Source: Tubulanus polymorphus (Eukaryota > Nemertea > Palaeonemertea > Tubulaniformes > Tubulanidae). From it: a stretch of 64,000 bases of DNA. The notes beneath the pieces were generated by a model. That model was not told the DNA's origin. It saw only the letters and a program-made list of their open reading frames with translations, and ran no database searches. Made by a program: the position numbers and the translations under genes. How positions within the stretch are numbered: the stretch's first letter is position 1; each line of letters opens with the position of its first letter. This document shows, piece by piece, positions 1-12,755 of this stretch. Where the stretch lies: assembly GCF_964204645.1 (NCBI RefSeq), contig NC_134026.1, positions 31,062,650 through 31,126,649 of the forward strand, read 5' to 3'.

Positions 1-3000
1 GTGAATATGGAGAAATATTTCACGAAATAACTTTAAAAAAATGTTATTGACGGAAAGAATAACAATAGACGCACTGCTTGCGGAACAGACTGTAAAAACA
101 AAAACTATTTTCTAAACAGCATTAACATTTAATGAGGCGGATATTTCCGCGAGCTCCAGTCGAGAATAAGAAAAAAATGCACGTAAAAGTATCTTAAAAA
201 AACAAATATTAATTAGAAAACTTACCGTGGTAACTTCTGGACATATTTGCTGGAATAAATTCGTATAATTCCATACTGATTGATAACAGTCCATATAAAA
301 TAAAGATTTTACGTTGATATATGTAAGGAATGATGTAGTCAGTGTCTGAGAGAGAGAGATATGTTGTTACCCGTCCTGCGAGTTCTATCGCTAATATCAT
401 ATTTGCCATTTATACTCTTACTATACCGGCTGAATCATTTCATTCACAAAACGACTCCCACGCACGTATCTGATTGGCTGACGCATATCTCTCTGCACGT
501 GCGCTTTACTACGGGCGGAATAGATTGTGTATATCTTACCTTATACCATCATCGTACAATAACATGATTATTCCCGAATTGAAATATGTCACATTGGAAA
601 TAGTTTTATATTCTCGCGAACCACGGCTTACAGAGGGGGTGATGATCTTCCACACATCCTTAATAGACAAGGTCATTGGGTCTAAAAACCGAGGAACTTC
701 TATTAGCGCTGAATGAACGACTTTAAAGTTGTTATTTTTGGTATAGATGTAGATTCTCGCTGTAATTATCTGTTATTTCTCCTCAAAGTGTTTTTTTTCT
801 TACGGTTGAGTTGAAACTTATTGGCAGAAAAGGCGTCAGAGTTAAAGAGCTCGGCGCGATCAGAGGCCACGGAGCAGTTCTCCGTGTGAGGTTTTTTTTA
901 TAACCCGTCTACAGTGTGCCGGTATCGTGTCGAGTTTGTCTGGTTTCGCGCATATTTGACCGAATAAAAGCCTTGAGCTAGTGACCGGTATGTATGTCAC
1001 CTAGAAATATAAAAATTAGGAAAAAACCGTTCAACACTCAGACGTACGGGGTTCAATCAGCCGTCTGCGCACAAATTAGTATCTATAATTGATATAGTCA
1101 GTATATCAGATTGAGTCAAATTACTGGTAATTCAATTATTTGACTTTTTCCAGTTGCCCAGATATAAGAGTCGTATAAAGTTGTAACTTTGACTGCGAGG
1201 GTCCCGTAGAACTACAGTCAAAGTAGGCTGCCGTCCCCGTTAACTTCGATACTCACTTGCCAATATTTATCAGAGAAATGATTTGCACAATTTCCATCAA
1301 ATTTGATGAAAACTCCATTATTTGCAACGCTAAATTTGTTATAACGCATTATCATTCATTCACCCAAACGGTGGCATTGTAAAGGACTTTTACTTTTTTA
1401 CAAGATAGAAACACTGTAAATATATATACAACTTTAGTAAAAACTTGGTCAAATCAGGGAGTTGGGGGTGCACTCCCACCTCCCTGGTCAAATTAACGGC
1501 GTTATGAAAACCAAACAGGAGACAGAGAGAGTTCAATAATGTGTAGGTAGGAATTCACAGATAACCTTGCGATTAGGTCGGATAAAAGTACAATCACTAC
1601 AGGTCGATTGATTTGTGATTTTGTGAAGGTCAGATCGGGCGCATACTCGTGTTGGGCGTGGGTTGATGAATCACTGTGCATTATCTAATAATCCTATATA
1701 GATATAGTTACGTAATATACTCCTGTCCGAAGACATCGCATTTCATTTAGGGGGTATTGCTGCCTTTTGTTGGTCGCAGTTGTCCAAAGATTAGCGTAGA
1801 TTTGAATTATTGAGTAGGCGTTGGTCGACACCGGTAAACATCAAAGCGAATTGAACAACTGCGTTTTATTGTTCGAATCCTGTTTGCGATTTCCGCCCAT
1901 CCGCCCGCCGACCCGATCTCTCTTCCGAGATCCGACGACGTTTATTTGCTCGTTATTTAGAATAGTTTCGGAAGTTTGTGTTGCGGGTTTCGAAAAAAAA
2001 AGTTTACTGGAAATCTATTGAATTGAAAGTGATAACGGAAATGTATATACGCGATATGGAGTCGAACGTTAGATATACTGAGTTAACCTTGCAATCAGCT
2101 TAGAACAATTTCTGTAACATTGAACAATGTTTTACAAATGATCATCTGTCCGACTGAGCTATTTAAACCAGCCATGGTAAAAAAAGCCGTTAGATAATTT
2201 ACCTGTTAGAGGATGGGAAGACTTAAACAGCATCAAAGAACGCTATTACATCGATGCCAACCACCCAACTTATGTTATCTCAGTCAAAAATAGGCTGAAC
2301 TAATTTGAACCGGGAATGGGAGGTGATGAGGAGGTACACGCGAGAGTTCTGCGGTTTTTTGACGGATGAGGGACTCGACTCGACGCGTTCTCGTCTGCGG
2401 CTCACAATGAACCCGATAAATAATGAATTAGAATCAGGCGACAAAAGAGGCGACAACTAATTTGCGGTAGGTCATATCTCGCGGCTCCGTTACAATAGGC
2501 GTTTACCGAATTAGGACCTCGTATGTTGCGGGCTTTCGTAATGTTGGTTTTGAGGCGACGGATTAATCGAAGAAAATCAAACACAAGTGTCGCCAATAAC
2601 GTAGCGTGTAACCTTCTGATCTTTTATACCGCGCGTCTATAAACAGTTGAACGTGTTGTTAGAACTATTAGTTTTAAACACGTTTTGTGATTTGTGTTAC
2701 ACAGCTCGTATCGGTCGTATTGACCTGATAGTCGATATTGGCGCCTAATTACGTCGAATCGTCGAACTTGGAATGTCGCGGCTTCCTTGCGGTTTTAAGT
2801 AATTTGCTATAGTGATTATATTACATGACATTATCGCATTTCCGATGAGTGAGTGAACAGCACAAGCGCGCACCTGATGATGGCGATTGTCTGTTGAGGA
2901 AACAGCAGAAATACGTTGTCGTCTCAATAGACTTTTGGGCGCAGATAAACTTTAAAGGCTTCGACGAGACCAGTCTGAAGCCATTCTAGTGTAGTAGCCA

Positions 3001-4870
3001 ATCTGATAACTTCAGGCCTGTCTAAAGACCACGTTTAGACGAAGGTGCATGACCGCGCAACTGGTCACAGGTCCCTCGAGCCAGATACACACCGGTCAAG
3101 GCTTGGACCAGTCTAAGGCAGGGCCGTATAAGCCGGGGCATCCCCATGAATTTTGGAAAAAGTGTACTTTTTTGCAAATATCATTGTTTTATCCCTTAGG
3201 CCTGCCCCTTTTTGTGTTTCTCTGACCCCCCCCCCCCTAATATTCAAATACAGCCCCGCTACGACCATCTCTGGAGAATCGACCAGATTGTGTAAGATTT
3301 AAAAACATCTTTGAACATAAGTCATAACTGTGCGGCTTGGTCTTCGGATCTTAAATGTGTGGCATTTCGCTAGAATAATTTCCAGTAAAATGTGAAGTTC
3401 TGATAAAAAGACGCGTCTGCACGGTTTAACAAATTCTAAGATCGAGAATTCTTCGAAGTAACACATGGTCACATTAAGGGAGAGACCGAAACCAATCGGC
3501 TATAAAATATATTTATTGCACGCATCATGCAGCATCAGCATCAGATCACTTCCCTGTAACCAGTTCCCGCGACCGATCAGCGCCGGAATTCTCCGAAGTC
3601 TTCCGAATGATGTCAGCGGATTTCCTTCGGTAAATAGATGTGTTACACGAAAACTTCGGTTGTTTCTATTTAAGGATTGAATTCCATAAATAGACGTTAC
3701 ACTAGTGCACTAAACTCAACAACCGACCCACAATCGACGACCACCAACAAACATTTTGACCACTATCTCTCTCAATCATTTTGTCGGGTTCTTTTTGAAC
3801 CCTCTTTAGGCGGCTTTCTGTTTTGTATCCAAATACAACAGACAAATACAACACGCGCGGTTTTGAAACGACGTTTTTTTATAAACCGCAAGATAGCGAA
3901 CACCGACTTAGATTCCGAAAATATAACAATGTGTTCACTACGAAATTAATCGTAGGTTTTGTGAAAAACAATTTTTACACGTTCAGATCTGGTATTGATG
4001 CGGTTTACTAGTAATTTGTACTTAACAACTTTACGCGAACATGTGTCGTTTAGGACGGGTGGTCACCACAAAGAAATAAACATCGTAATTATGTTTACAA
4101 AGTTGTAGAAACGAATTTCCTTAAAATCGTAGAACTAATTTCTAGTGCATTTACAAGGGATAAGATGATTTTATTAATTTTCTACAATTTCCGTGGTCTG
4201 TGGATATTTAAAAAAAAACGAAGAAAACAAACATTTATTATTTTGAAAAAAAGAACCATGAAATTCAATTGATTAAAAGCCAATATATTCAAAATGTTGT
4301 AATTATTATTTTGAAACGCCAATATTGATGACGTTGTACCCATCGATTCCGTTAAATAAGGCATAGTGGTTATCAATATGAAAACATTTTTGTAACGGTT
4401 TTTACAGAATCGAAAAATTTAAAATACAACATAATATCGACGACGATCGTCACGATCAGACCGCTGAACGATGGTTTCGATGAAGCGGTATTCTAGAGGT
4501 ACAATGATGCTGTATCACACGTGGCTCAGATATTGTAACACGTCTTACTGCGGTTTCCGAACAAATTCATTCATTTCCGATTTGACTATTAATCTAACTA
4601 TGTGTAACCATCGTTAATCAGCTATTAGTGGGCTGTGAGTCCCGTTAGCTTCAGGCAGCGGATAGATTAGACGGTTGAAGGTGTGGTATTAAATTGTGCC
4701 GGGCGAATTTTTGTGTTTTTCCGTGTTGCTGAAGACTAAATGTATAAGTATGTAGTAACTACGTGTTTATCACTGTTAAACACTGATAAGTTGATTATCA
4801 CATAATGTTACTGTACAACTTATCATCGATAGAAATGACTCATAATCCTGTTTTAAGCTCGGCCGTCACT
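1..4870. other. Intergenic, no gene recognised
   Basis: I see no exon chain, conserved domain or RNA gene here. Open frames are short (at most about 90 codons), unconserved in appearance and lack a convincing set of splice partners. Around 2950-3110 there is diverged dispersed-repeat sequence of the 'accagtctaag' type found again near 14.3, 18.2, 24.6 and 59.3 kb. A C homopolymer run lies near 3228-3237. The stretch could be upstream intergenic DNA or a long intron of a gene that starts outside the window. Confidence 0.5.
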
Positions 4871-4872
4871 TA

Positions 4873-4873
4873 C

Positions 4874-4956
<83 letters not shown>
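4873..4956. repeat. (TA)n microsatellite
   Basis: Uninterrupted TA dinucleotides run for about 42 units. The tract is self-complementary and could extrude as a cruciform. Its length is probably polymorphic and may be imprecise in the assembly. Confidence 0.95.
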
Positions 4957-4957
<1 letters not shown>

Positions 4958-5114
4958 ATATAGATAGATTTATAAAGTCATCCTTTATTAATCGATAGAC
5001 TTTTTGGAATCGTGCAGGAAACGAGACGGTCGTGGTTTCCATCTTGAGGAAGAGATGATTGTCACTCCTTATGCATTTGATTGGTTTCTATTTCCATTTT
5101 TTATCTTATTTCTC

Positions 5115-5420
5115 ATTTTGAGTTGGTGTCCCTTACAATCCTACCACACCTGGCGGGAGCGAAACAGAGGGTTTGATTTTGAAATCGGAAATCGAAGTAC
5201 TGATATAGTTGTGTGATCAGCGGTCGGACTTTTTTTTCAAATTAGGAAATTTCGATTCCGGTTCATTCAAATACATTTGGTTTATTCATTTTGATTTTTT
5301 TTTGAGTTGGCGTTCCTCACAAAACCACCACACCTGGCGGAGCGAAAATCGGAAATCGAAGTACAGACAGTTGTGTGATCAGTAGTCGAGTTTACAGAAT
5401 TTTTTGTTTAAATCGGAGTA
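5115..5420. repeat. Two copies of a dispersed repeat (related to 37.4-37.9 kb)
   Basis: Two tandem copies share 'gagttggtgtccctta', 'accacacctggcgg', 'gcgaaa' and 'atcgaagta', followed by 'tatagttgtgtgatcag'. The same phrases recur at 37.43-37.87 kb, where the second half is amplified as a roughly 58-bp tandem array. This is a dispersed repeat family rather than a gene. Confidence 0.75.
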
Positions 5421-7180
5421 CATAATTGGGAAATTCGGTTCCGGTTCATTCAAACAATCTCCCATTCAACGAATCGCAAAGAGCTTCATAAATATGATTA
5501 ATAGTTAACTCTCATTCGTGATAAATGACGACTAGAATTTCAAAAATGTAAATGTTTATTGAGGCCGCATGTTTTCTAAATGCATCATCAAGTGAGATAT
5601 CGCAGTCGCTAATTTTTGACTAATTTTTGAATTATAGAAATTCGCTTTCATATTGCTATATCGCAAATCGCAATCTGGGTGACCAGGGGAGCAGTGACTG
5701 GTCTTCGTCCACGCATCCACCCCCAACCTAGCGGTGGACCGAACATAAGCTCTCAGGGTCATACTATCCCTGGAAAGGTGTACGTCTCCAGAGGGGAGTT
5801 CAGAGACATGTTTTGTGCTGTTCCTGGCCCTGGAAATCACAATTAACAAAAACTATTTTTTTCATACCTTAAAGAACTTCCAGACATAACTTTATGCTTA
5901 ATCAACAAATCTACAAAAGATTCATTGAAGATGTTTTTTTTCATCTCACAATAGACAGAAACAGAGAAAGAGAGACAGAGGCAGAGGCAGGAGAGTACTG
6001 TGCTGATATACATGTCGAATGACGTTATTTGACATTCTCGATTCATTCTTGGAATTGTCCCTAAATTTATCCGTAATAACCCTGGTAGAGTTGATGCCCT
6101 TCAATTAGACACAGTGTAGTAGATAATGTGTATATCTCCCGGGTTGCACTTGACTAAAATCACGTATTAGTTCCCTTTAAACCATTTGGAAAAATTAATC
6201 GGAAATTTCAGAATAATCCAGTACGCCTGATGATGGCAAACTAGAAGCCGAAACGCTGCTAAATATAACTCATCTACTACAGAACGTTTCGTCCGTTCTC
6301 TGGACCTATTGCGCGATTTTTTACTCATTCGCTATCGTTTTCTGTGTAGACTTCAATACGTCACCAGCCACCACGCCCTGTGCTATGAGAACTCATACGT
6401 CATCAGTACTATTACTATATGACGTAGTCTATTTAATTGTTCGCTCTACATCTCGTCGTAACTATGTTGTCACTTGACATGCTAAAACATAACGTTCTAA
6501 TAACGATTAAATATTAATAGTATGAAGACTCTTGCCGATACGCGGTGATGGCACTCTTGTATTGGATAAACTGCCGCTGATAGACCGGTTGAGAATGATG
6601 CTTTGCACCCACATAGTGTTCAAAACTGTATTTAAGGGACAGATCTAACCCCCCCCCCTAAATTTCAAGTTGCCCTAAATGAAAAATGAAAAACTGATTT
6701 CTAAAGATCATAAGCATGTTATCTGTACTTCCGAAGACCGGAAATAAGTTGATGGTTCCCGATGAGGTTCACTGGGAGTGGTGGGGGAGGAGGTGGGGGA
6801 GGGGGTGAGGTGCCCTCCCTCCCTAAATCACACCCTGATCCGAGGCCACTGAATTACGCTCTATTTCTACGAGAAATTGCATCTCGTTTCGCTCAGTCGC
6901 GGACGAGTTCTAAAAACAAAAAAAAACTAGGACTGATCAGGGAAAGACGTAATATCACTAATATTATAATCTTGCCCTGATAACATCCCGGTAAAAGGAA
7001 CTATTGTCCTGAATTAAGTAGGAAAACCACAGGAAACTATTATACTATTATAATAATAATTCATGTACAGATAATTTGCACTATTTCACAAATCGTTCGT
7101 TGTTGTTTATTTAACGATGATATCTACTCATTAACAACCACTCAATGATTTGATAAGAATTTCACTATATTTCACTAGGG
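5421..7180. other. Non-coding stretch with transposon-tail sequence
   Basis: No gene is recognised. The stretch 6215-6420 carries 'cctgatgatggc...gaagccgaaacg', a common 3'-tail motif of invertebrate retroelements; similar CTGATG...CGAAA motifs occur at 45.6-45.8 kb. A short open frame near 5556-5849 on the minus strand has no recognisable domain. The G-rich patch at 6777-6808 encodes only a glycine run in one frame. Confidence 0.45.
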
Positions 7181-7379
7181 ATTGGTGAAATGGAATGCGG
7201 CGGCGTCGGCGGCGGTGGTGCTACCTCTTTCTACATTGACAATACTATATACACTGATATTCAGTCAATTCAACCTGGATATGGTTGGTTTGAGTTTAAC
7301 CTGCAGAGTGGATATATTGACATTTTGACTATAGTAAAACCGCGACAGACTCCGGTTGAATTATACAGATATTTTACAG

Positions 7380-7960
7380 AAGTCCTACATCCAGTTCTGA
7401 ACCCATTTCCACAGGCCCAGTTCCACAGGACTCCTCAGGACCCAGTTCCACATGACTCCTCAGGACCCAGTTCTGAACCCATTTCCACAGGACTCCTCAG
7501 GACCCAGTTCCACAGGACTCCTCAGGACTCAGTTCTGAACCCATTTCCACAGGCCCAGTTCCACAGGACTCCTCAGGACCCAGTTCCACAGGACTCCTCA
7601 GGACCCAATTCTGAACCCATTTCCACAGGCCCAGTTCCATAGGACTCCTCAGGACCCAGTTCCACATGACTCCTCAGGACCCAGTTCTGAATCCATTTCC
7701 ACAGTCCCAGTTCCACAGGACTCCTCAGGACCCAGTTCCACAGGACTCCTCAGGACCCAGTTCTGAACCCATTTCCACAGTCCCAGTTCCACAGGACTCC
7801 TCAGGACCCAGTTCCACAGGACTCCTCAGGACCCAGTTCTGAACCCATTTCCACAGTCCCAGTTCCACAGGACTCCTCAGGACCCAGTTCCACAGGACTC
7901 CTCAGGACTCAGTTCCACAGGACTCCCCAGAACAATAGGACTCCTCGGGACCCAGATCCA
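7380..7960. repeat. Minisatellite of 'cccagttccacaggactcctcagga' type
   Basis: Roughly 24-bp units containing CAGTTCCACAGGACTCCTCA alternate with a variant carrying 'gttctgaacccatttccac', giving a higher-order structure. It keeps an open plus-strand frame of 150 codons (7190-7642). The first 65 or so residues of that frame are unique sequence with a Gly-rich start, so a small exon at 7190-7340 is possible, but no family is recognised. I treat the open frame as a by-product of the repeat. Confidence 0.85.
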
Positions 7961-8039
7961 CAGGACTCAATTGGGGGATCCACAGCTATCCAGTTGGTTT
8001 GACTTAACATTTATTCATTTTCAATGTTTGAAGTCAAAA

Positions 8040-8292
8040 TTAAATCAAGAACTGTAGAACTGGATCCTGAACTGTGGAACTGGGTGCTGAACTGTAGAAC
8101 TGGGTGCTGAACTGTAGAACTGGGTCCTGAACTGTGGAACTGAGTCCTGAACTGTAGAACTGGGCCCTGAACTGTAGAACTGGGCCCTGGACTGTAGAAC
8201 TGGGTCCTGAACTGTGGAACTGGGCCCTGAACTGTAGAACTGGGCCCTGGACTATAGAACTGGGTCCTGAACTGTAGAACTGGGTCCTGGAT
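8040..8292. repeat. Minisatellite of 'gaactgtagaactgggtcct' type
   Basis: About twelve units of roughly 20 bp. The phrase 'gaactggg(t/c)cct' is the reverse complement of the 'cccagttc' phrase in the array at 7.38-7.96 kb, so the two arrays form inverted arms around a spacer of about 80 bp. The array leaves an open minus-strand frame of 94 codons, which is not credible as a gene. Confidence 0.88.
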
Positions 8293-8988
8293 CAACTGGC
8301 AAATAGAATTAGTTAATTCGTAATTAGTGTTAACCGTATTCAGACATAGTTTATCAGAACTAGGTTCCGGTTCCGGTTACGGGAGGGATTGACCGAGGTG
8401 TTTTACATTTCGGTTTATTTCAAACGAAAACATGGATAATTATATTCATAAGCCGAGTGTCCGTAAGAAGGAAATGACCAATATGTTTCCTTATGGATAT
8501 CATTTCAAATTAACGGTTAATATAATACACTTAGTCAGTATGAGATGATAGAGTACAACTTCCGTTAAAACTAACCACAAGATAAGATATAATAGTGCTT
8601 ACGAGCAATACGGAAATATCGCTGACGGACCCGCGGCTGGTTAACATGCGGTTAAACATCATTAACCTTCGATGATCGAACGAAAGGAACAAAAACGTTT
8701 TAGAGTAAAGAATAAAAATAATGCTTCGTAATTTAGGGTTACCCAGTATGAGTGGAGCCTGATAGAGAAACAGTATACGAAATAACTACATTTTCTCCTA
8801 TGTTTCATATTGTAATTGCCCAGCGGCCCTTGGGCCTTGCTGGACCTGCATGATGTGTAATATAATTCATTATTTTCGTTATTCTATGCAGACTGAATTA
8901 AAGACTTGTCGTCACAGAGACGGTATTTATTGTTGATCTATTTCCTGGCGATTCTGGCCTAAAAATTTATGTGTTCGTTTTGCTCAAA

Positions 8989-9064
8989 TCCGCCAGCACC
9001 ACCAGCACCACCAGCACCACCAGCACCACCAGCACCACCAGCACCACCAGCACCACCAGCACCA
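8989..9064. repeat. Nine-base tandem repeat (CAGCACCAC)n
   Basis: About eight perfect units of a nine-base CAGCACCAC repeat in otherwise unique sequence with no surrounding exon that I can recognise. Confidence 0.93.
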
Positions 9065-9399
9065 CACCCACCTATATTGGATATTTAGCTGGCGGATAGA
9101 TTCCAGGACACCACCGGATTTCATAAGGCTGATAATAAGTGCACACATAACAAAACAGCCTTAACCTTTAGCGAATGTTGTATTTCTGTAGGTATTTAGC
9201 CTCCCCCTCAATTAGGTATAAAACACATCACTTTTTCACATTCGCTTTGAGCAAAAAACGCTCTTTTGCGATGAACTCGATGTTAAATCTTATTAGAAGG
9301 GAGTGGAAGATATTTTGATATGAACGGGCACCAAAAACTAGATATCCTCTATTGATTCTTCTTTCTCTAAACTGGACGACACAGTCTAGCAATTATCTG

Positions 9400-9580
9400 A
9401 AGTTTATAGCGGCTTTCTGGAGTATATACTGACACAGTCTTATAGCAGCTTTCTGGAGTATATACTGACACAGTCTTATAGCAGCTTTCTGGAGTAAACT
9501 GACACAGTCTTATAGCAGCTTTCTGGAGTATATACTGACACAGTCTTATTGCAGCTTTCTGGAGTAAACTGACATAGTTT
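9400..9580. repeat. ~36-bp minisatellite
   Basis: Five copies of 'gcagctttctggagtata' followed by 'tactgacacagtcttata'; two copies lack the TATA segment and are about 6 bp shorter. The minus strand stays open for about 73 codons because of the repeat. Confidence 0.88.
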
Positions 9581-9968
9581 TGAAGCATTATATTTCTTGC
9601 TCTATTCTGACGAATGGCACAAATACGGTGAAAAGATTTTGGAACATGAATCTAAAACGAATCCTTGCAGTGGTTGGCCGAAAATAACATTATTAGTGTC
9701 CTTCAGAGAAAGTGTTTATGAAGACTATTTTCGCAGCTCTTTTTGAGACGTAACAAAACCACGTGTTGCTAATAAAGTGACACTGTTTTGACGTATCTGT
9801 CAAATATAAGGTTACAGAAATGTTGGTTTCGTTGAGAGAAAATTAAACGTTCTTCATCTGCAATTAATCAGCGAAGTTCAACAGAAATACTCCACGCAAT
9901 TTGCTTCATTTCCTCTCCTTATTGACTTTCTACTTCACTTCACGTTTATTAAAATCATAGAAATGACC

Positions 9969-10305
<337 letters not shown>

Positions 10306-10344
10306 TAGTCGCCTACGTGAACGGAAACTGTTTGGCTTTGTAGA

Positions 10345-12280
10345 GTTACTGCTGTGTGACCAAAATCACTAATATCGGATCTATATATAATAACAGGTTA
10401 GGGACTGACAAAAAAAGATGAACGTATTCATAGATTTTACTCAATTATAAGGAAGAAAGTGGACAATCTGGACAGCCCTATCCCTGTGGTAAACTAGGTT
10501 TATAGTTGAATGAGAATCCATGGCGAAAAATAAAGTGAATGATTTCTAATCTTTGGAAATGTCTTGCAGAATTTAGTCGATTCGTCACTACTTTCTTGGT
10601 TTTTTCTTTAATCGAACTATTGAAAGTCAACTATTGTCTATGTAAACCAATTGTGATTCTTTCCCGATACCTTTTTCAGAAGGTGCCACACGTTCGTGTG
10701 ATGAAGCGATATATAAACGCTGATACGAGGATGTTACTATGTGACGTCACTGATTAATTGTCAATAGTTCATGGCGTGAAGAAGATACATCGCCTATTGT
10801 ATGAAATAAGGCTTATTTTATAATGAGAATTTTCCTACGATCCGAAAAAAGATTAAGAGCGGGTCGTGACCGTGCTCTAAATCAATACCAGGTCTCAGAA
10901 GACTTGAAATGACATGGAGTTGGTTGCATCTTCTTTCTATGAGATCATTGTGTAGATTTTTCTTTGAAATAGAACCACACGACAGGGAGTTTCGTGTGAA
11001 CGTGATATCACGGCTTTTTTACACATGTAATTTGAAGTATATATTGCAATTTGTAACGGACTCGCAGCGAGAATCTGCTTTTTTCGCCGATGCAGAATAC
11101 TGTTCTTCGCAATTCTAAGATTCTCAGAATGATACTGACGAAAGCGGGAACAACGAACGACCTTAGCCTTGTCTACGCGGCGACTGCCACCCACTGTTAT
11201 TAGCTGAAATTTTCTCAGATCTTTTTGAGAATAATTTGAAAGCACTTTTTATTGTTTTGTTCGTAGAAATTTCTGAAATTCATCTTTCTACAAATTGCCA
11301 TTTCGCGTGAGACACGGTCTCAATTCGACAATTCAAACCTCGTAACGACTGAGGCTAAATTTGCGGCTAGAAAAGTGGCTCGAGGATCGCTTACAGAAAC
11401 AGATTCCCCTTAAACAAAGCTTTAATGTTGATAAAATTATTCATTTAAAACAGTTTGGCGTTGAGTAATGAATGAAATTCGACTAAGTAAAATATCTGTA
11501 ATCCTCACATGCCACAGTAGAATATTGAGGCGGCATCAGATCTCGACCGTTCGGTGCTGCCACTATGAATAACGATAGCGGAATTTCTGTGAACTAACTA
11601 AGGGTAGCTCATATTTACCGCCGGAATATAAATTGGCTTATTATGTCTAATAAACCGTCGCCCTCTCTCCCCAGGTAAAATATTAAAAGCCAAATATTCA
11701 CAAGGACAAATTTACTCTCTTAAATTCATCTTATAGAAAAAATTGTCAGTTGAGTTGTTTCAATGCTTTTTAAGAGTTTGAGAATTTTCTCGAAATCCGG
11801 CCCGCAAATCGATAAATAGTTCGTCCATTGCGGCCGTTCTAAGACTTTGGCAAGCGAGTATCATTTTAGTTCACGTTTTTCCCGCTATAGTTATACATAG
11901 GGGCAGCACTAGACGGATGAGATAGCTATTTTTTACAGTGGCGGGCGAAAGATTCAATCGACGCTTATGTTCTATTCAACGAAATTATTCTTTTAATAAA
12001 AATATCAAAGCCACTTTTGAATAATTATAATTCTCAATTTTCTTTATCCGACTTAGAGGTTCCACTGAGCATCCAAAACCCTTTAGGCAGACTGAGTGAA
12101 ATGAAAATTAGACCCTCAGAGACATCAGGATGAGTGGACACTAAACATCTAAACTAAGAGACGGTCTGTACCTAGACCTATGGCCTTCTTTGATGGTAAA
12201 CAATGATATGACGTGATATATGAGAAAGACCAAATCAATAAACAACAAAATAGTCTTGTATTTTTTCAAGTTTTTTGCCC
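10345..12280. other. Intergenic, no gene recognised
   Basis: Apart from short unconserved open frames I see no coding, RNA or clear repeat feature between the CAG tract and the 3' end of XBP1. Confidence 0.5.
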
Positions 12281-12283
12281 CTT

Positions 12284-12289
12284 TTTATT
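12284..12289 (-). terminator. Candidate poly(A) signal of XBP1
   Basis: An AATAAA on the minus strand lies about 470 bases beyond the XBP1s stop codon, a plausible 3' UTR length. The cleavage site cannot be placed from sequence alone. Confidence 0.4.
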
Positions 12290-12755
12290 TGAGTTATTTC
12301 TAAGGTTATATTTACAATCTCTCGAATACGCTTAACATCCCATAAAATACAACATGAATTTAAATAAACATCGATTTTAACCGATAATAATAGCAACATA
12401 CATTGTATATACACAGTAACACAGTACCAACTTCAGTAGCGAGTATCACCTCTATATTACCAGCCGATGAGAAAAAAAATATTCTTGAATTCTTATTAGT
12501 TTCAAATGCATTATTTCTATCTTTAACTAAAACAGGATCCAGTTCCACAGTCATCGGTTTGAAAATTCAGTTAGTCCTCGCTGTTTTAATCCTAGAGTGG
12601 GATTTCAACGGCAGAACCAGAATCCTGTGTCTTAAGAACAATATTTCAAGCGTGCATATTTTCATTCATAGCACCCGAAATAACCTCAAAAAGAAAATAT
12701 AATTTCTTGATTAAAAAATAATAACGAAGAAAACGAAAATAAAGAAAATGAAATT

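Noticed and set aside
7190-7380. Short Gly-rich exon ahead of the minisatellite
   Set aside because: It is possible but has no recognised domain, no partner exons and no conserved start; evidence is too weak to list as a gene.
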